Source: Filimonas zeae
GTDB taxonomy: Bacteria > Bacteroidota > Bacteroidia > Chitinophagales > Chitinophagaceae
Reading direction: 5' to 3'
Assembly: GCF_014641615.1 (NCBI RefSeq)
Contig: NZ_BMIB01000004.1
Location: forward strand, 434,001 to 498,000
Length of the DNA: 64,000 bases
Shown in pieces: positions 43,097-52,332 of this stretch. Below the pieces are notes generated by a model that was not told where the DNA came from, searched no databases, and worked only from the letters and a program-made list of their open reading frames with translations. How positions within the stretch are numbered: the stretch's first letter is position 1; the number at the start of each line of letters is the position of its first letter. The position numbers and the translations under genes were made by a program.

Positions 43097-44281
43097 TTAT
43101 TGCTTTACACACCGGAAACCCAGATGTTCCATACCGCTGTCTTCGCTGGTTTTCATGCGGCGCGATACCCGGTAGCCGGAACAATATCCATCGTTACAAA
43201 GAAAAGAGCCACCCCTTATTACACGTTTAAAAGCCAGCGGCTCATTTGGGTCGTATGCTTTGGATGGCCCTTGCGGATTGTTAATGCCGTCTGGATTATT
43301 TACCGTTTGGTAATAACGGCTATCATAGTAATCCGCACACCATTCCCACACATTGCCCGCCATATCATACAAACCATAACCATTGGGTTTGTATGACTGA
43401 ACAGGCGCTGCGTAATAGAAACTATCCTTTACGGTATTATTATCCGGGAAGTGCCCCTGCCACGAATTGGCTTTCGGCTGCCCCTCATCTACCGGCTCGT
43501 TACCCCAGGGGTAAATATTATTGGTAAGGCTGCCCCGGGCTGCCCATTCCCACTCCGCTTCGGTAGGTAAACGCTTACCCGCCCATTTGCAATAAGCCTG
43601 TGCATCGTACCAGGAAATATGCACCACCGGGTAGTTTTCCTTTCCTGCTATACTGCTGCCGGGGCCGTGGGGGTGCCGCCAGTCTGCCCCAGCCTTCCAC
43701 TGCCACCACTGGCTGTAATCGTTCAGCGGTACTGCCTCTGCGGGGGCTGTAAATATTAATGAGGCAGGTATCAGCACCGAAGCATCCGGTTCGGGCGTAC
43801 CGGCCGGCAATTGCTTCTTTAACTCGTTCCAGTCCGGCTTTTTTTCAGCAGTAGTTACATAGCCGGTAGCTTTTACAAACTGCGCAAACTGAGCGTTGGT
43901 TACTTCGGTTATATCCATCCAGAAGCCACCTACAGTAACTTTATGTTTCGGATATTCATCATCTGCTGCCTGGTTGTTATCGCCACCCATATTATAGCTG
44001 CCACCGGCTATCCATACCATACCGGCGTGATTATCAGATGCAGTATCCACAGAACGCGCCGGCAAACCGGCAGCCGGGCAATCCTGCAATGCAGTTGTGG
44101 AAAAATGTGACGAAGCCACCGGCATACAACAGGCAGCTGCATGCCTTTCTACCGGCGAATCTGCAACGTCACCTTCTTTACCCGGCACATAATGCGGCCC
44201 GCGGGAGGCCAGTATTAATACAACCGGCGCAGTGAATAATACAAAAGCAATACAACTCCTTTTTATCCGGTACATATCCAT
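43097..44281 (-). CDS. Formylglycine-generating enzyme (sulfatase maturation), secreted
   Basis: An aerobic copper-dependent FGE that oxidises the active-site Cys of type I sulfatases to formylglycine. It has 394 residues with an N-terminal hydrophobic segment (about 9-27, RSCIAFVLFTAPVVLILA) that anchors or exports it. The FGE-sulfatase domain (about 88-392) begins MVWIAGGSYNMGGDNN. It includes VGGFWMDITEVTNAQFAQFVKATGY, PVVHISWYDAQAYCKWAGKRLPTEAEWEWAARG and NVWEWCADYYDSRYY. The end is RGGSFLCNDGYCSGYR with the two copper/catalytic Cys (362 and 367, spacing C-x4-C). Both Cys are kept, which separates true FGE from relatives such as EgtB or lipoprotein paralogues. It ends the locus 4 unit, 16 bp after a sulfatase, so enzyme and substrate proteins are co-produced. 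Confidence 0.93.
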   Translation of the reverse strand: MDMYRIKRSCIAFVLFTAPVVLILASRGPHYVPGKEGDVADSPVERHAAACCMPVASSHFSTTALQDCPAAGLPARSVDTASDNHAGMVWIAGGSYNMGGDNNQAADDEYPKHKVTVGGFWMDITEVTNAQFAQFVKATGYVTTAEKKPDWNELKKQLPAGTPEPDASVLIPASLIFTAPAEAVPLNDYSQWWQWKAGADWRHPHGPGSSIAGKENYPVVHISWYDAQAYCKWAGKRLPTEAEWEWAARGSLTNNIYPWGNEPVDEGQPKANSWQGHFPDNNTVKDSFYYAAPVQSYKPNGYGLYDMAGNVWEWCADYYDSRYYQTVNNPDGINNPQGPSKAYDPNEPLAFKRVIRGGSFLCNDGYCSGYRVSRRMKTSEDSGMEHLGFRCVKQ

Positions 44282-44297
44282 CTCCCCACTTTACTGT

Positions 44298-45938
44298 TTA
44301 AAAAAGAAAACCGCCCGCCTGCTTTTCCTGCTGCTTGCTTTTTCTGAAATCTTTCATACTCTGCGGCTCTTTATCTTCTAATGTAGCAAAATCTACCACA
44401 CCATTCTCTTTAGCCCAGGCAAAATATTGTACAGACAGCCGGCTTACAATATCATGATGTTCGCGGGCTACGTTTTTAGTTTCACCAGGATCGTTTTCCA
44501 GGTTGTACAGCTCCCACGAGTAAGAGGGCCAGGCAGATACCAGCTTCCAGTTACCTTCGCGAACGGCCCTGTTACCTGCCCGCTCCCAGAACAGCGGTTT
44601 GGCACGTTGCACTTCATTATCCTGCCCATATAGTACGGGCAATAAACTTTTACCAGGCAAAGCGTATGCACTGGTGCCATTATAGGTAGCCGGATATTTT
44701 GTGCCTGCCAGTTCATAAAACGTAGGAGCCAGATCAATAATATGCCCGGTACCCTTACGGATAGCGCCGCCCTTTATCTTACCCGGAAACCAGGCAATAA
44801 AAGGAGAATTGATACCACCCTCATGCATATCATCTTTAAAACCCAGAAAAGGGGTATTGGATAAATAAGACCAGTTTTTGCTCTGCGATTCGTTAGAACC
44901 TGTAGTACCCACCGGGCCACTGTTACGTGAAGCGCCATGATGCCAACGCACCAGATCTTCAGCCGGAGCACCATTGTCCGACACAAAAATGACCAAAGTA
45001 TTTTCATCTGCGCCAATCGCTTTCAGCTTAGCCAGTATCTCACCCACACCCTGATCTAACCGGTCTACCATAGCAGCAAACACTTCCATTTTTTTAGTCC
45101 ACAGCTGGCGCTGATCGTAAGAGAGTCTTGCCCAATCATAAATATCCTCATCTTTAACAGACAAACCTGCGTTGCCACTGACAATACCCAGTTGTTTTTG
45201 TTTTTCAAAACGCTCCTGCCTTAACACATCCCAGCCCTTATCATACTTTCCTTTGTATTTAGCAATATCTTCCGGCAGGGCAATTAACGGCCAGTGCGGC
45301 GCGGTATAAGCCAGATACAGAAAGAAGGGTTTATCCTTTTTTGAGGCCTCATCCAGAAAACTAATGGCGTTTTTAGTAATTACATTGGTTTGAAAATATT
45401 CTGGCAAAGGATACCCCAGGCTATCGGTAAGCACTTTTCTCTCGCCCGGCGCACCCGATGCTGCCGAAGCCTCATCGCGTGGATATACATAATCGAAGCC
45501 CCGCTGCCAGGGCAGACTTACATCTTTGCCAGATACATGCCATTTGCCCGAAGTAATAGTAGTATACCCACCCGCCTTTAACACCTCTGCCAGGGTAAGC
45601 GATTGCTGGTTAATGTAGCCCTGGTAAGCAGGCAACCCCAGATTGTTAGAAAAATAACCTACCCCCGCTTTATGCTGGTATTGGCCGGTAAGTAAAGAGG
45701 CCCTTGTGGGTGCGCAGATAGAGTTATTATAAAACTGTTGCAGGCGCAAACCATCGCTGGCCAGGCGATCTAAGTTGGGCGTGGCTATTTCAGAACCATA
45801 AGCGCCCAGATCTGAATAACCCAGATCATCTGCCAGAATAAGAATAATATTGGGCCGTTTATTTTTATTTTTCGGCCCCTGCTGCGCCATGCCTTCTATA
45901 GATAATGCTGCCAGTGCAGCCAGTAACAAGTATTTCAT
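44298..45938 (-). CDS. Type I sulfatase (Cys-type), copy B
   Basis: A predicted secreted sulfatase removing sulfate esters from a glycan or small molecule. It has 546 residues with a signal peptide (MKYLLLAALAALSIEGMAQ). Metal site: IILILADDLGYSDLG (Asp37-Asp38). Maturation motif SICAPTRASLLTG with Cys75 (C-x-P-x-R), to be changed to formylglycine by the FGE encoded just downstream. More family landmarks: SGKWHVSG, FFLYLAYTAPHWPL, LVIFVSDNGAPAED and KLVSAWPSYSWELYNLENDPGETKNVA. It is clearly a paralogue of the sulfatase at 45966-47612 (same length and shared QLGVGYF/NLGLPAYQG stretches). The subfamily resembles S1_4 arylsulfatase-A-like enzymes (not certain). Confidence 0.93.
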   Translation of the reverse strand: MKYLLLAALAALSIEGMAQQGPKNKNKRPNIILILADDLGYSDLGAYGSEIATPNLDRLASDGLRLQQFYNNSICAPTRASLLTGQYQHKAGVGYFSNNLGLPAYQGYINQQSLTLAEVLKAGGYTTITSGKWHVSGKDVSLPWQRGFDYVYPRDEASAASGAPGERKVLTDSLGYPLPEYFQTNVITKNAISFLDEASKKDKPFFLYLAYTAPHWPLIALPEDIAKYKGKYDKGWDVLRQERFEKQKQLGIVSGNAGLSVKDEDIYDWARLSYDQRQLWTKKMEVFAAMVDRLDQGVGEILAKLKAIGADENTLVIFVSDNGAPAEDLVRWHHGASRNSGPVGTTGSNESQSKNWSYLSNTPFLGFKDDMHEGGINSPFIAWFPGKIKGGAIRKGTGHIIDLAPTFYELAGTKYPATYNGTSAYALPGKSLLPVLYGQDNEVQRAKPLFWERAGNRAVREGNWKLVSAWPSYSWELYNLENDPGETKNVAREHHDIVSRLSVQYFAWAKENGVVDFATLEDKEPQSMKDFRKSKQQEKQAGGFLF

Positions 45939-45965
45939 TCCGGAATCATTTTGATAAGTGATGAA

Positions 45966-47612
45966 TTAAAGACGTCTTCCTCCTCCTGCCGGTGCCGCCG
46001 CATTCCCCCTGCCCTGCTGAGGCTGTGTTCTTAACCTGCTGTAGTCAACCACATCATTCTCCTGCGCCCATTTCTGATACTTCTCTTTCAATTGCTTAAC
46101 CACTTCAGGATATTTTGCAGCCAGGTCTGTATTCTCCGCCCGGTCTGTTTCTATATCATATAACTCATACTTATCTGTGTTTTCAGCAGTGGATACCAGC
46201 TTCCACTTCCCTTCCCGCACAGCCCTGTTGCCACCTCTTTCCCAGAACAGCGGTTCTGCCCGGTTTACATTATCCGTTTGGCCGGTTAGCAACGGCACCA
46301 GGCTTTTACCAGGCAGCTTATTGGTGGTAACACCATTAAACGTAGCGGGATAACCTGCACCGGCCAGCTGGTAAAAAGTAGGTGCCAGATCAATTAAATG
46401 CGCAGTACCTGTGGCAATAGCGCCGGCTTTAATCTGTTTGGGATACCAGGCAATAAACGGTGCACTGATGCCGCCCTCGTAAGGTGTACCCTTATAGTTG
46501 CGCAGTGGAGAGTTACCCGTTTGCGACCAGTTACTGTTCTGCACCTCGTAAGAACCTGCACTGCCTACAGGTCCTGTATTTCTGGATGTATATAAACGAA
46601 GGCTGTTACCACCCTGTGCCCCGTTATCAGAAATAAATACAATAAGCGTATTATCATCTTTCTTTAATTCTTTCAGTTTGCCAAGCAACTTACCCAAACT
46701 CTGATCTACATGGTCAATCATAGCCGCATACACCTCCTGCCGGCGCTGCCAGTATTGCTGCTCATCCCAGGTAAGCTTGCCGAAGGATTGCAGGTCTTTA
46801 TCGTGCACAGCAATCTGCTGGCTTTTATCAATTACGCCTTTGGCAACCGCATTCTTATAACGCTGCACTCTGAGAGAATCCCAGCCTATGCTGTATTTGC
46901 CTTTATACTTTGCTATATCCTCCGGCACAGCCTGCAACGGCCAGTGTGGTGCATTAAATGCCAGGTACAGGAAGAAAGGTTTTTGCTCCCGGTTCTGCTC
47001 ATCCAGAAAACCCAGCGCCTGGCTGGTTATTTCATCTGTCAGGTATTTTCCTTTCTCCAGATAAAAAGGTTCATTGTTGCGGTACAGCTGCACATCCGGC
47101 TTATTCCTATCATTGATTTCATAGTAATTACTGGCACCGCCAATAAAACCAAACGACTTATCAAAGCCACGCTGTGCAGGCCATTGGTCTTTATCATCCC
47201 CTACATGCCATTTACCGGAAAGTATAGTGGAGTAGCCCGCAGTTTTCAACACCTCAGCCAGTGTTAAAGATTCTTTGTTTAAAAAACCCTGGTAAGCCGG
47301 CAGGCCCAGGTTTACGTTAAAATACCCTACGCCGGCCTTATGCTGGTATTGTCCGGTAAGTAATGATGCCCTTGTGGGTGCACAGATAGAATTATTGTAA
47401 AACTCTTTTAAACGAAGCCCTTCGCCTGCCAGCTTATCCAGGTTGGGCGTTTGAATATCCAGGCCACCATAAGGGCCAATATCAGAAAAACCCAGATCAT
47501 CTACCAATACCAGAATAATATTAGGCTTCTGGCTTTTCTGGGCCGGCAGCGGAAGGGCTATGCCCATAGCCGCTGCCAGCAATACATATTTGAATGTTTG
47601 TAACCGCACCAT
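45966..47612 (-). CDS. Type I sulfatase (Cys-type), copy A
   Basis: A predicted secreted sulfatase of 548 residues. The signal peptide (MVRLQTFKYVLLAAAMGIALPLPAQ) is followed by IILVLVDDLGFSDIG (Asp38-Asp39 metal ligands), SICAPTRASLLTGQYQH (Cys77, formylglycine site), LSGKWHVGDDKD, FFLYLAFNAPHWPLQ and LIVFISDNGAQGG. The C-terminus carries an odd low-complexity tail (QPQQGRGNAAAPAGGGRRL). It follows susD by 5 bp and precedes copy B by 27 bp, so SusC, SusD, two sulfatases and FGE form one unit. The two copies differ around the substrate loops, for example FGFIGGASNYYEINDRN here against PRDEASAASGAPGERK in B, so they may hit different sulfate positions. Confidence 0.93.
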   Translation of the reverse strand: MVRLQTFKYVLLAAAMGIALPLPAQKSQKPNIILVLVDDLGFSDIGPYGGLDIQTPNLDKLAGEGLRLKEFYNNSICAPTRASLLTGQYQHKAGVGYFNVNLGLPAYQGFLNKESLTLAEVLKTAGYSTILSGKWHVGDDKDQWPAQRGFDKSFGFIGGASNYYEINDRNKPDVQLYRNNEPFYLEKGKYLTDEITSQALGFLDEQNREQKPFFLYLAFNAPHWPLQAVPEDIAKYKGKYSIGWDSLRVQRYKNAVAKGVIDKSQQIAVHDKDLQSFGKLTWDEQQYWQRRQEVYAAMIDHVDQSLGKLLGKLKELKKDDNTLIVFISDNGAQGGNSLRLYTSRNTGPVGSAGSYEVQNSNWSQTGNSPLRNYKGTPYEGGISAPFIAWYPKQIKAGAIATGTAHLIDLAPTFYQLAGAGYPATFNGVTTNKLPGKSLVPLLTGQTDNVNRAEPLFWERGGNRAVREGKWKLVSTAENTDKYELYDIETDRAENTDLAAKYPEVVKQLKEKYQKWAQENDVVDYSRLRTQPQQGRGNAAAPAGGGRRL

Positions 47613-47617
47613 AGTAA

Positions 47618-49093
47618 TTAGTTTAACCAGTCTGGATGTTGTTTTAATTTAAGATTCAGATTTATCTCGCGCTGGGGTGTAGGAAAATGAATATGCTTAG
47701 GCGCTGCCATAGTTTTACCAGCAGCCTTTAGCGTAGCTACATAATAGTCTGCGCCGCGACGTGCCAGATCAAACCAGCGCTGATATTCAAATACCAGCTC
47801 CTTTCTTCTTTCCTGAAATACCGAATCGCGAAAGGCATTCCGGCTCAGTGCCGGAGCAATATCTTTTAACTTAGTAATATGCGCCCGTTGCCGCACTTCA
47901 TCTATGGCACGGTAGGCTTCATCTGTGGGGCCGTTATTATCCTCATTCAGCGCTTCCGCATAAATCAGCAATACCTCGGCATAACGGATAATGGGCAGGT
48001 TTTTAGACGATTGCCCCTGATTGCCTACCACAGATTCATCGTAATATTTATGAAACTGCGGAGCCGCAAGCTTATATAACCTGCCATCAACAGGGCTTAC
48101 AATTTCTGTTACAAACGTAACAGTGCGGCGGGTATCGCTGGCGCTAAAGCTTTCGTACAATTTGCCCGCTGCATGCAGCGCATCAGCATAATCGCCATTA
48201 ATACCCGGCACATCCGCAGGTGCAGACCGGCTGGCCAGACTGTTACCCTGATATCCGGAATTGCCTTTAAACTGTGCGGAAAATATATGCTCTTTCCCAT
48301 TTTTGGTGGCCACCGCAAATACATCCGCAAAATTCTCAAACAAAGCGTACCCCTCGTTATCAATTACGTCCTTGCTTTTCAGCACTGCATTTTTCCAGTC
48401 TTTTTGGGTAAGATATACTTTGGCCAGCAGGCTTTTGGCGGCACCGGAAGTGGCACGGCCCAGATCGGCCGATGCGTACGTTGCACGTTTGGGCAGCTTC
48501 TCCGCATCTGTAAGATCGGTAATAATTTGCTGATACACCGCCTCTTCCGTTGCCTTTGCTACATACAGGTTTTCTGCGCTTAACGAAGTGGTTTCATGCA
48601 GTACCAACGGTACCGGCCCAAACCAACGCACCAGATTAAAGTAGTGCAACGCCCGCAAAAACTTCGCTTCATTTATCAGTCGCGTTCTTACAGCGGCATC
48701 TATTTTAGCGGCATCAATTAAAGCTATACGGTCAATGGCAATATTAGCCGTATTAATACCATCATAGCTCTGTTTCCACAGCTGCTCCATACGGTCGTTA
48801 GAAGCATCGTGCGTTAAGCCGGATATAGCCCGCACATGCGCATTGCGGGCACGCGGGCCAGCTTCATAATCATCCGTAGCCATTTCCACACCTATCTGAA
48901 ATAAACTATTGTATAACGACTGACCGCTTTCGTACAGCTTTCTGTAGTTAGCTGTAACCGCAGCTTCTGCCTGGTTTTGATTTTGATAAAACTGTTCTGT
49001 TACCAGAAACGATTCCGGCTTTTCTTCCAGCTTAGAACATGCCCCTGCTGCAAATGCCGCCAGCACAAGCGATACTATTGTTTGAATTCTCAT
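47618..49093 (-). CDS. SusD/RagB-family lipoprotein (locus 4)
   Basis: The lid protein of the locus 4 SusC. I prefer ATG 49093, giving MRIQTIVSLVLAAFAAGAC (lipobox Cys19); the upstream in-frame Met at 49126 adds 11 residues without signal value and almost touches the susC stop. In the 491 residues: RLINEAKFLRALHYFNLVRWFGPVPLV (about 136-162), IRYAEVLLIYAEALNEDN, ERRKELVFEYQRWFDLARR, and the end FPTPQREINLNLKLKQHPDWLN. It is followed by the two sulfatases. The ligand is inferred to be sulfated. Confidence 0.95.
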   Translation of the reverse strand: MRIQTIVSLVLAAFAAGACSKLEEKPESFLVTEQFYQNQNQAEAAVTANYRKLYESGQSLYNSLFQIGVEMATDDYEAGPRARNAHVRAISGLTHDASNDRMEQLWKQSYDGINTANIAIDRIALIDAAKIDAAVRTRLINEAKFLRALHYFNLVRWFGPVPLVLHETTSLSAENLYVAKATEEAVYQQIITDLTDAEKLPKRATYASADLGRATSGAAKSLLAKVYLTQKDWKNAVLKSKDVIDNEGYALFENFADVFAVATKNGKEHIFSAQFKGNSGYQGNSLASRSAPADVPGINGDYADALHAAGKLYESFSASDTRRTVTFVTEIVSPVDGRLYKLAAPQFHKYYDESVVGNQGQSSKNLPIIRYAEVLLIYAEALNEDNNGPTDEAYRAIDEVRQRAHITKLKDIAPALSRNAFRDSVFQERRKELVFEYQRWFDLARRGADYYVATLKAAGKTMAAPKHIHFPTPQREINLNLKLKQHPDWLN

Positions 49094-49129
49094 ACTAATC
49101 AGTTTGAATAAACTACCTGTAATCAATTT

Positions 49130-52100
49130 TTAGAAGCTTACGCGCAGCCCGGCATTGAATGTTTTGGCTACGGGATAAATGCCTGAATCTGTTCCCGGCG
49201 ATACGTTGCTGCCCGAAGTAACTTCAGGATCAAAACCTGTATACTTAGTAAACGTTAACAGGTTTTGTGCAGATACAAACACACTCACAGCCGTGAGGTT
49301 AGCCTTCGTAAGCAATGTTTTAGGTAAAGCGTAAGAAAGATTGATATTTTTCACCCGCAAAAAGGAGCCATCTTCCACAAAACGATCAGAAAAGATAGGT
49401 GCCGGATCCAGCTTGGCCCGTGGAATAGTAGTGCTGGGGTTGGTTTCTGTCCATCTGTCCAGCGCAGTTACGGAGGCATTCTGCTGGCCGGTAAACATTT
49501 CCAGTGTTTGCCGGTTGCTGTTGATAATCTGATTACCGTATACACCCTGCAGCAATACAGACAAATCAAACCCTTTCCAGGAAAGGTTGTTGATAATACC
49601 GTAAATAAAATCAGGCTGCGCATTGCCAATTATAGCCCTGTCTGCCGCAGTGGTAAAAGCACCATCTCCACTCACATCTTTATAAAGGCGATCGCCCGGT
49701 TTGGGGGTAGCACTGCCGGTAAACTTCCCTTTGGCAGTTTCTTCACCGGTTTGTAATATACCATCGGTAATCGTTCCGTAGAAAGTACCCAACGGCTGCC
49801 CTACCTGAATAACATAGTTACCGCTGATATAAGAAGAAGCTCCATTACCAATGGTTAATACCTTATTGCGGTTAAAGGATATATTCAGATCGGTTTCCCA
49901 GCTGAAGTTTTTGCGTACAATGTTTTTTGTTTTAATGCCCAGCTCCAGGCCTTTGTTTTCTACAGAACCAAAGTTTTGCAGCGAGCTGGCATAACCCGTA
50001 GTCCACGGAATTTCAACATTCAGCAACAGGTCGTTTGTTTTTTTATAATACGCATCCAGCGATACCAGTAAGCGGTTGCTGAACAGCCCAACATCAATAC
50101 CTGCATCGTACTGATAAGTAGTTTCCCAGCCGAGATTATCGTTGGGTACCCTGTTAGGTGCAAAGCCTGTAAGTATAGAACCGCCAAAAATATAGTTGAG
50201 GCTGTATAAAGTTGATAAAGATTGATACTGCCCTATTTCCAGATTGCCCGTGGTACCAAAGCTGGATCTTATTTTCAAATCAGTAACATGCTTCAGCAGC
50301 GGCTTAAAAAAATCTTCATTACTGATTTTCCAGGAAGCAGCCAGCGATGGAAAATTGCCCCATTTATTGTTTTTACCAAAACGGGAAGAACCATCACGAC
50401 GGATACTGGCGGTAAGGTAATACAGGTTATTATAGCTATAATTAACCCTGCCCAGATAAGAATGTAATACCCAGCTATAGGTATCCGAAGCAGGCCTTAC
50501 CAATGTAGCACCGCTGCCCAGGTTGTTATACGTAAGATCGTCAGAAACAAAATTCTGTGCGCCTGCTATAAATGATTCATTGGTAGCCTCCTGTTGTGTA
50601 AACCCGGCAAGCGCATCTATAGCATGCTTACCAAAGCTTTTGTTATACGTAATAGTGTTTTCATTTAACCACGAATTGTAGTTAGAAGAACCCAAAGAAG
50701 CGGTTCCTTTAGGCCCGGCACCCTCATAAATAGCAGAGGGTACATAGTACTTATCTTTCTGATTGCTTACATCTGCACCTGCAAGTACCTTTACAGCCAG
50801 GTTGCGTGCAATGGTATATTCTGCATAAGCAGTACCCAGTAACCGGTTTATATTCGATTTATTGCTGGTTTCATTCAACGTAGCAATGGGGTTGGCAAAG
50901 ATGTTTTCAAAAGGATTCCGTAAAGTATAGCTGCCATCAGGCTCATAAATAGTGGCCGTTGGCGGCATAATTAACAAGGAGCCTATTATACCTGAAGGTG
51001 CAATATTGGCTTTGGAACCAGATATAGCTAAGCTCACGCCGGTTTTTAAATGATCACCCGGCCGCGCATCTACATTCGCCCGTAAGCTTAAGCGGGAAAA
51101 ATCAGTATTCTTAATAATCCCTTCCTGCTTATAATAGTTACCCGATAACAGATACTGTACTTTGGCAGAGCCACCACTTACCGAAAGCTGATGGCTTTGC
51201 AAAGGTGCTTTGCGAAAAGCAGCATTTTGCCAGTTAGTACCCTCACCCAGCTGGTCTATCTGCTGCTGCGATAAATACTGATACTTTCCCGCAGCAGGTG
51301 TGGTACTGTATAACACTTCGTTTCTCAATATGGCAAAGTCTTTAGCCCCCAGCACATCAATCTTTTTACGTACAGTTTGCATTCCGTATGAGGTTTCAAA
51401 GTTGATATTATTCCTGTCTGCCTTTCCTTTTTTAGTGGTGATAATTACCACACCATTAGCACCTCTGGAACCATAAATGGCTGTAGCAGAAGCATCTTTT
51501 AAAATGTCTACCGATTCTATATCCGCCGGGTTAATACTGGCCAGCGGATTAGTGGGCGTACCACTTAATGCACCTGTGGAAGCAGCACTGTTGTACAACG
51601 GAAAACCATCTACTACATACAACGGCTCATTACCGCCCTGGATGGAGGCGCCCCCTCTTATTCTGATGCTTACACCACCGCCCGGCTGCCCGGAGGTTTG
51701 TGTAACCTGAACACCGGTGGCCGCCCCTTTCAGCGCCTGATCCAGCGAGCTTACCGGCTGCTTTAATGCAGCCTGCGACACGGATGCAATAGCCCCGGTT
51801 ACATCGCCCCGTTTGCGGGTACCGTAACCTACCACTACTACACCATTCAAATCGTTTGCTGCTTCTGTTAATTCCACCGTAAGCGGCGATCCGTTAGCGG
51901 TTACTTTTACATCCTGATAACCTATTGAGCTAATGAGGAGATTGTAGGGAAAAGATTGCCCGGTAATAAGCGTAAACCTGCCCTCTGCATCAGTCTGCGT
52001 TTGGTTGGTTACACCCTCAATTTTAATAGAAGCACCCGCAAGCGGTTCTTTGGTACGGGCATCTGTTACCCTGCCCCTGAGTGTTGAGTTAATAAGCGGT

Positions 52101-52225
52101 TTGCTTTGTGCCTGTAAAAGCTGCGGCAAAAAGAATAGTGTGGCAATAACCGAAGACCGTAATACATAACGGTTTCGAAAAGCCAGGGCATGAATTGCCC
52201 TTGAGGCTTTCGCAAGATTTTGCAT
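49130..52225 (-). CDS. SusC/RagA-family TonB-dependent transporter (locus 4, sulfatase locus)
   Basis: An outer-membrane importer of 1031 residues. The signal region (about 1-40, SSVIATLFFLPQLLQAQ) precedes a carboxypeptidase-regulatory-like domain (STLRGRVTDARTKEPLAGASI), VVVVGYGTRKRGDVTGAIA, the plug with VDILKDASATAIYGSRGANG, and a barrel ending FNAGLRVSF. No STN domain, and no fecR, sigma, LacI or two-component gene nearby, so protein control is not visible. The untranslated leader is long (about 230 nt from the promoter at 52461-52493) and is overlapped by a plus-strand antisense RNA candidate (52238-52332). It is the first gene of the susC-susD-sulfatase-sulfatase-FGE unit. Confidence 0.96.
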   Translation of the reverse strand: MQNLAKASRAIHALAFRNRYVLRSSVIATLFFLPQLLQAQSKPLINSTLRGRVTDARTKEPLAGASIKIEGVTNQTQTDAEGRFTLITGQSFPYNLLISSIGYQDVKVTANGSPLTVELTEAANDLNGVVVVGYGTRKRGDVTGAIASVSQAALKQPVSSLDQALKGAATGVQVTQTSGQPGGGVSIRIRGGASIQGGNEPLYVVDGFPLYNSAASTGALSGTPTNPLASINPADIESVDILKDASATAIYGSRGANGVVIITTKKGKADRNNINFETSYGMQTVRKKIDVLGAKDFAILRNEVLYSTTPAAGKYQYLSQQQIDQLGEGTNWQNAAFRKAPLQSHQLSVSGGSAKVQYLLSGNYYKQEGIIKNTDFSRLSLRANVDARPGDHLKTGVSLAISGSKANIAPSGIIGSLLIMPPTATIYEPDGSYTLRNPFENIFANPIATLNETSNKSNINRLLGTAYAEYTIARNLAVKVLAGADVSNQKDKYYVPSAIYEGAGPKGTASLGSSNYNSWLNENTITYNKSFGKHAIDALAGFTQQEATNESFIAGAQNFVSDDLTYNNLGSGATLVRPASDTYSWVLHSYLGRVNYSYNNLYYLTASIRRDGSSRFGKNNKWGNFPSLAASWKISNEDFFKPLLKHVTDLKIRSSFGTTGNLEIGQYQSLSTLYSLNYIFGGSILTGFAPNRVPNDNLGWETTYQYDAGIDVGLFSNRLLVSLDAYYKKTNDLLLNVEIPWTTGYASSLQNFGSVENKGLELGIKTKNIVRKNFSWETDLNISFNRNKVLTIGNGASSYISGNYVIQVGQPLGTFYGTITDGILQTGEETAKGKFTGSATPKPGDRLYKDVSGDGAFTTAADRAIIGNAQPDFIYGIINNLSWKGFDLSVLLQGVYGNQIINSNRQTLEMFTGQQNASVTALDRWTETNPSTTIPRAKLDPAPIFSDRFVEDGSFLRVKNINLSYALPKTLLTKANLTAVSVFVSAQNLLTFTKYTGFDPEVTSGSNVSPGTDSGIYPVAKTFNAGLRVSF

Positions 52226-52232
52226 ACCTTTG
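52201..52232 (+). promoter_or_regulatory. Putative Bacteroidota promoter for an antisense RNA
   Basis: On the plus strand, -7 box TACCTTTG (52225-52232; a full match to TAnnTTTG) lies 21 bp from a -33-like TTG (52201-52203). It starts at the first codons of susC and points away from it. The expected start site is near 52238. Confidence 0.5.
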
Positions 52233-52237
52233 TTGGG

Positions 52238-52332
52238 GTTATAAATGAATAATGAAAACAGGCGCCAACGCCAATTGAGATCCTGTTTTGTTATTGATAA
52301 TCCTGGGGAAGTATTAATACTTCCCCTTTTTT
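52238..52332 (+). ncRNA. Candidate cis-antisense small RNA over the susC leader of locus 4
   Basis: A transcript of about 95 nt is predicted. It has a promoter (52201-52232), a 5' hairpin (AAAACAGG 52255-52262 / CCTGTTTT 52282-52289, with an inner alternative GGCG-CCAA-CGCC), and a strong intrinsic terminator (52305-52332). It is complementary to positions about -13 to -107 of the susC leader. This is the layout of DonS-type antisense RNAs described in Bacteroides fragilis PULs. No reading frame is present in it. Confidence 0.45.
52305..52332 (+). terminator. Intrinsic terminator in plus orientation upstream of susC
   Basis: A 22-nt perfect palindrome (52305-52326, arms GGGGAAGTATT / AATACTTCCCC) is followed by TTTTTT on the plus strand. 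No plus-strand gene precedes it, so it needs a small RNA or some other plus-strand transcript. On the minus strand the tract is A6 in front of the hairpin, so it would not stop susC transcription. Confidence 0.8.
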
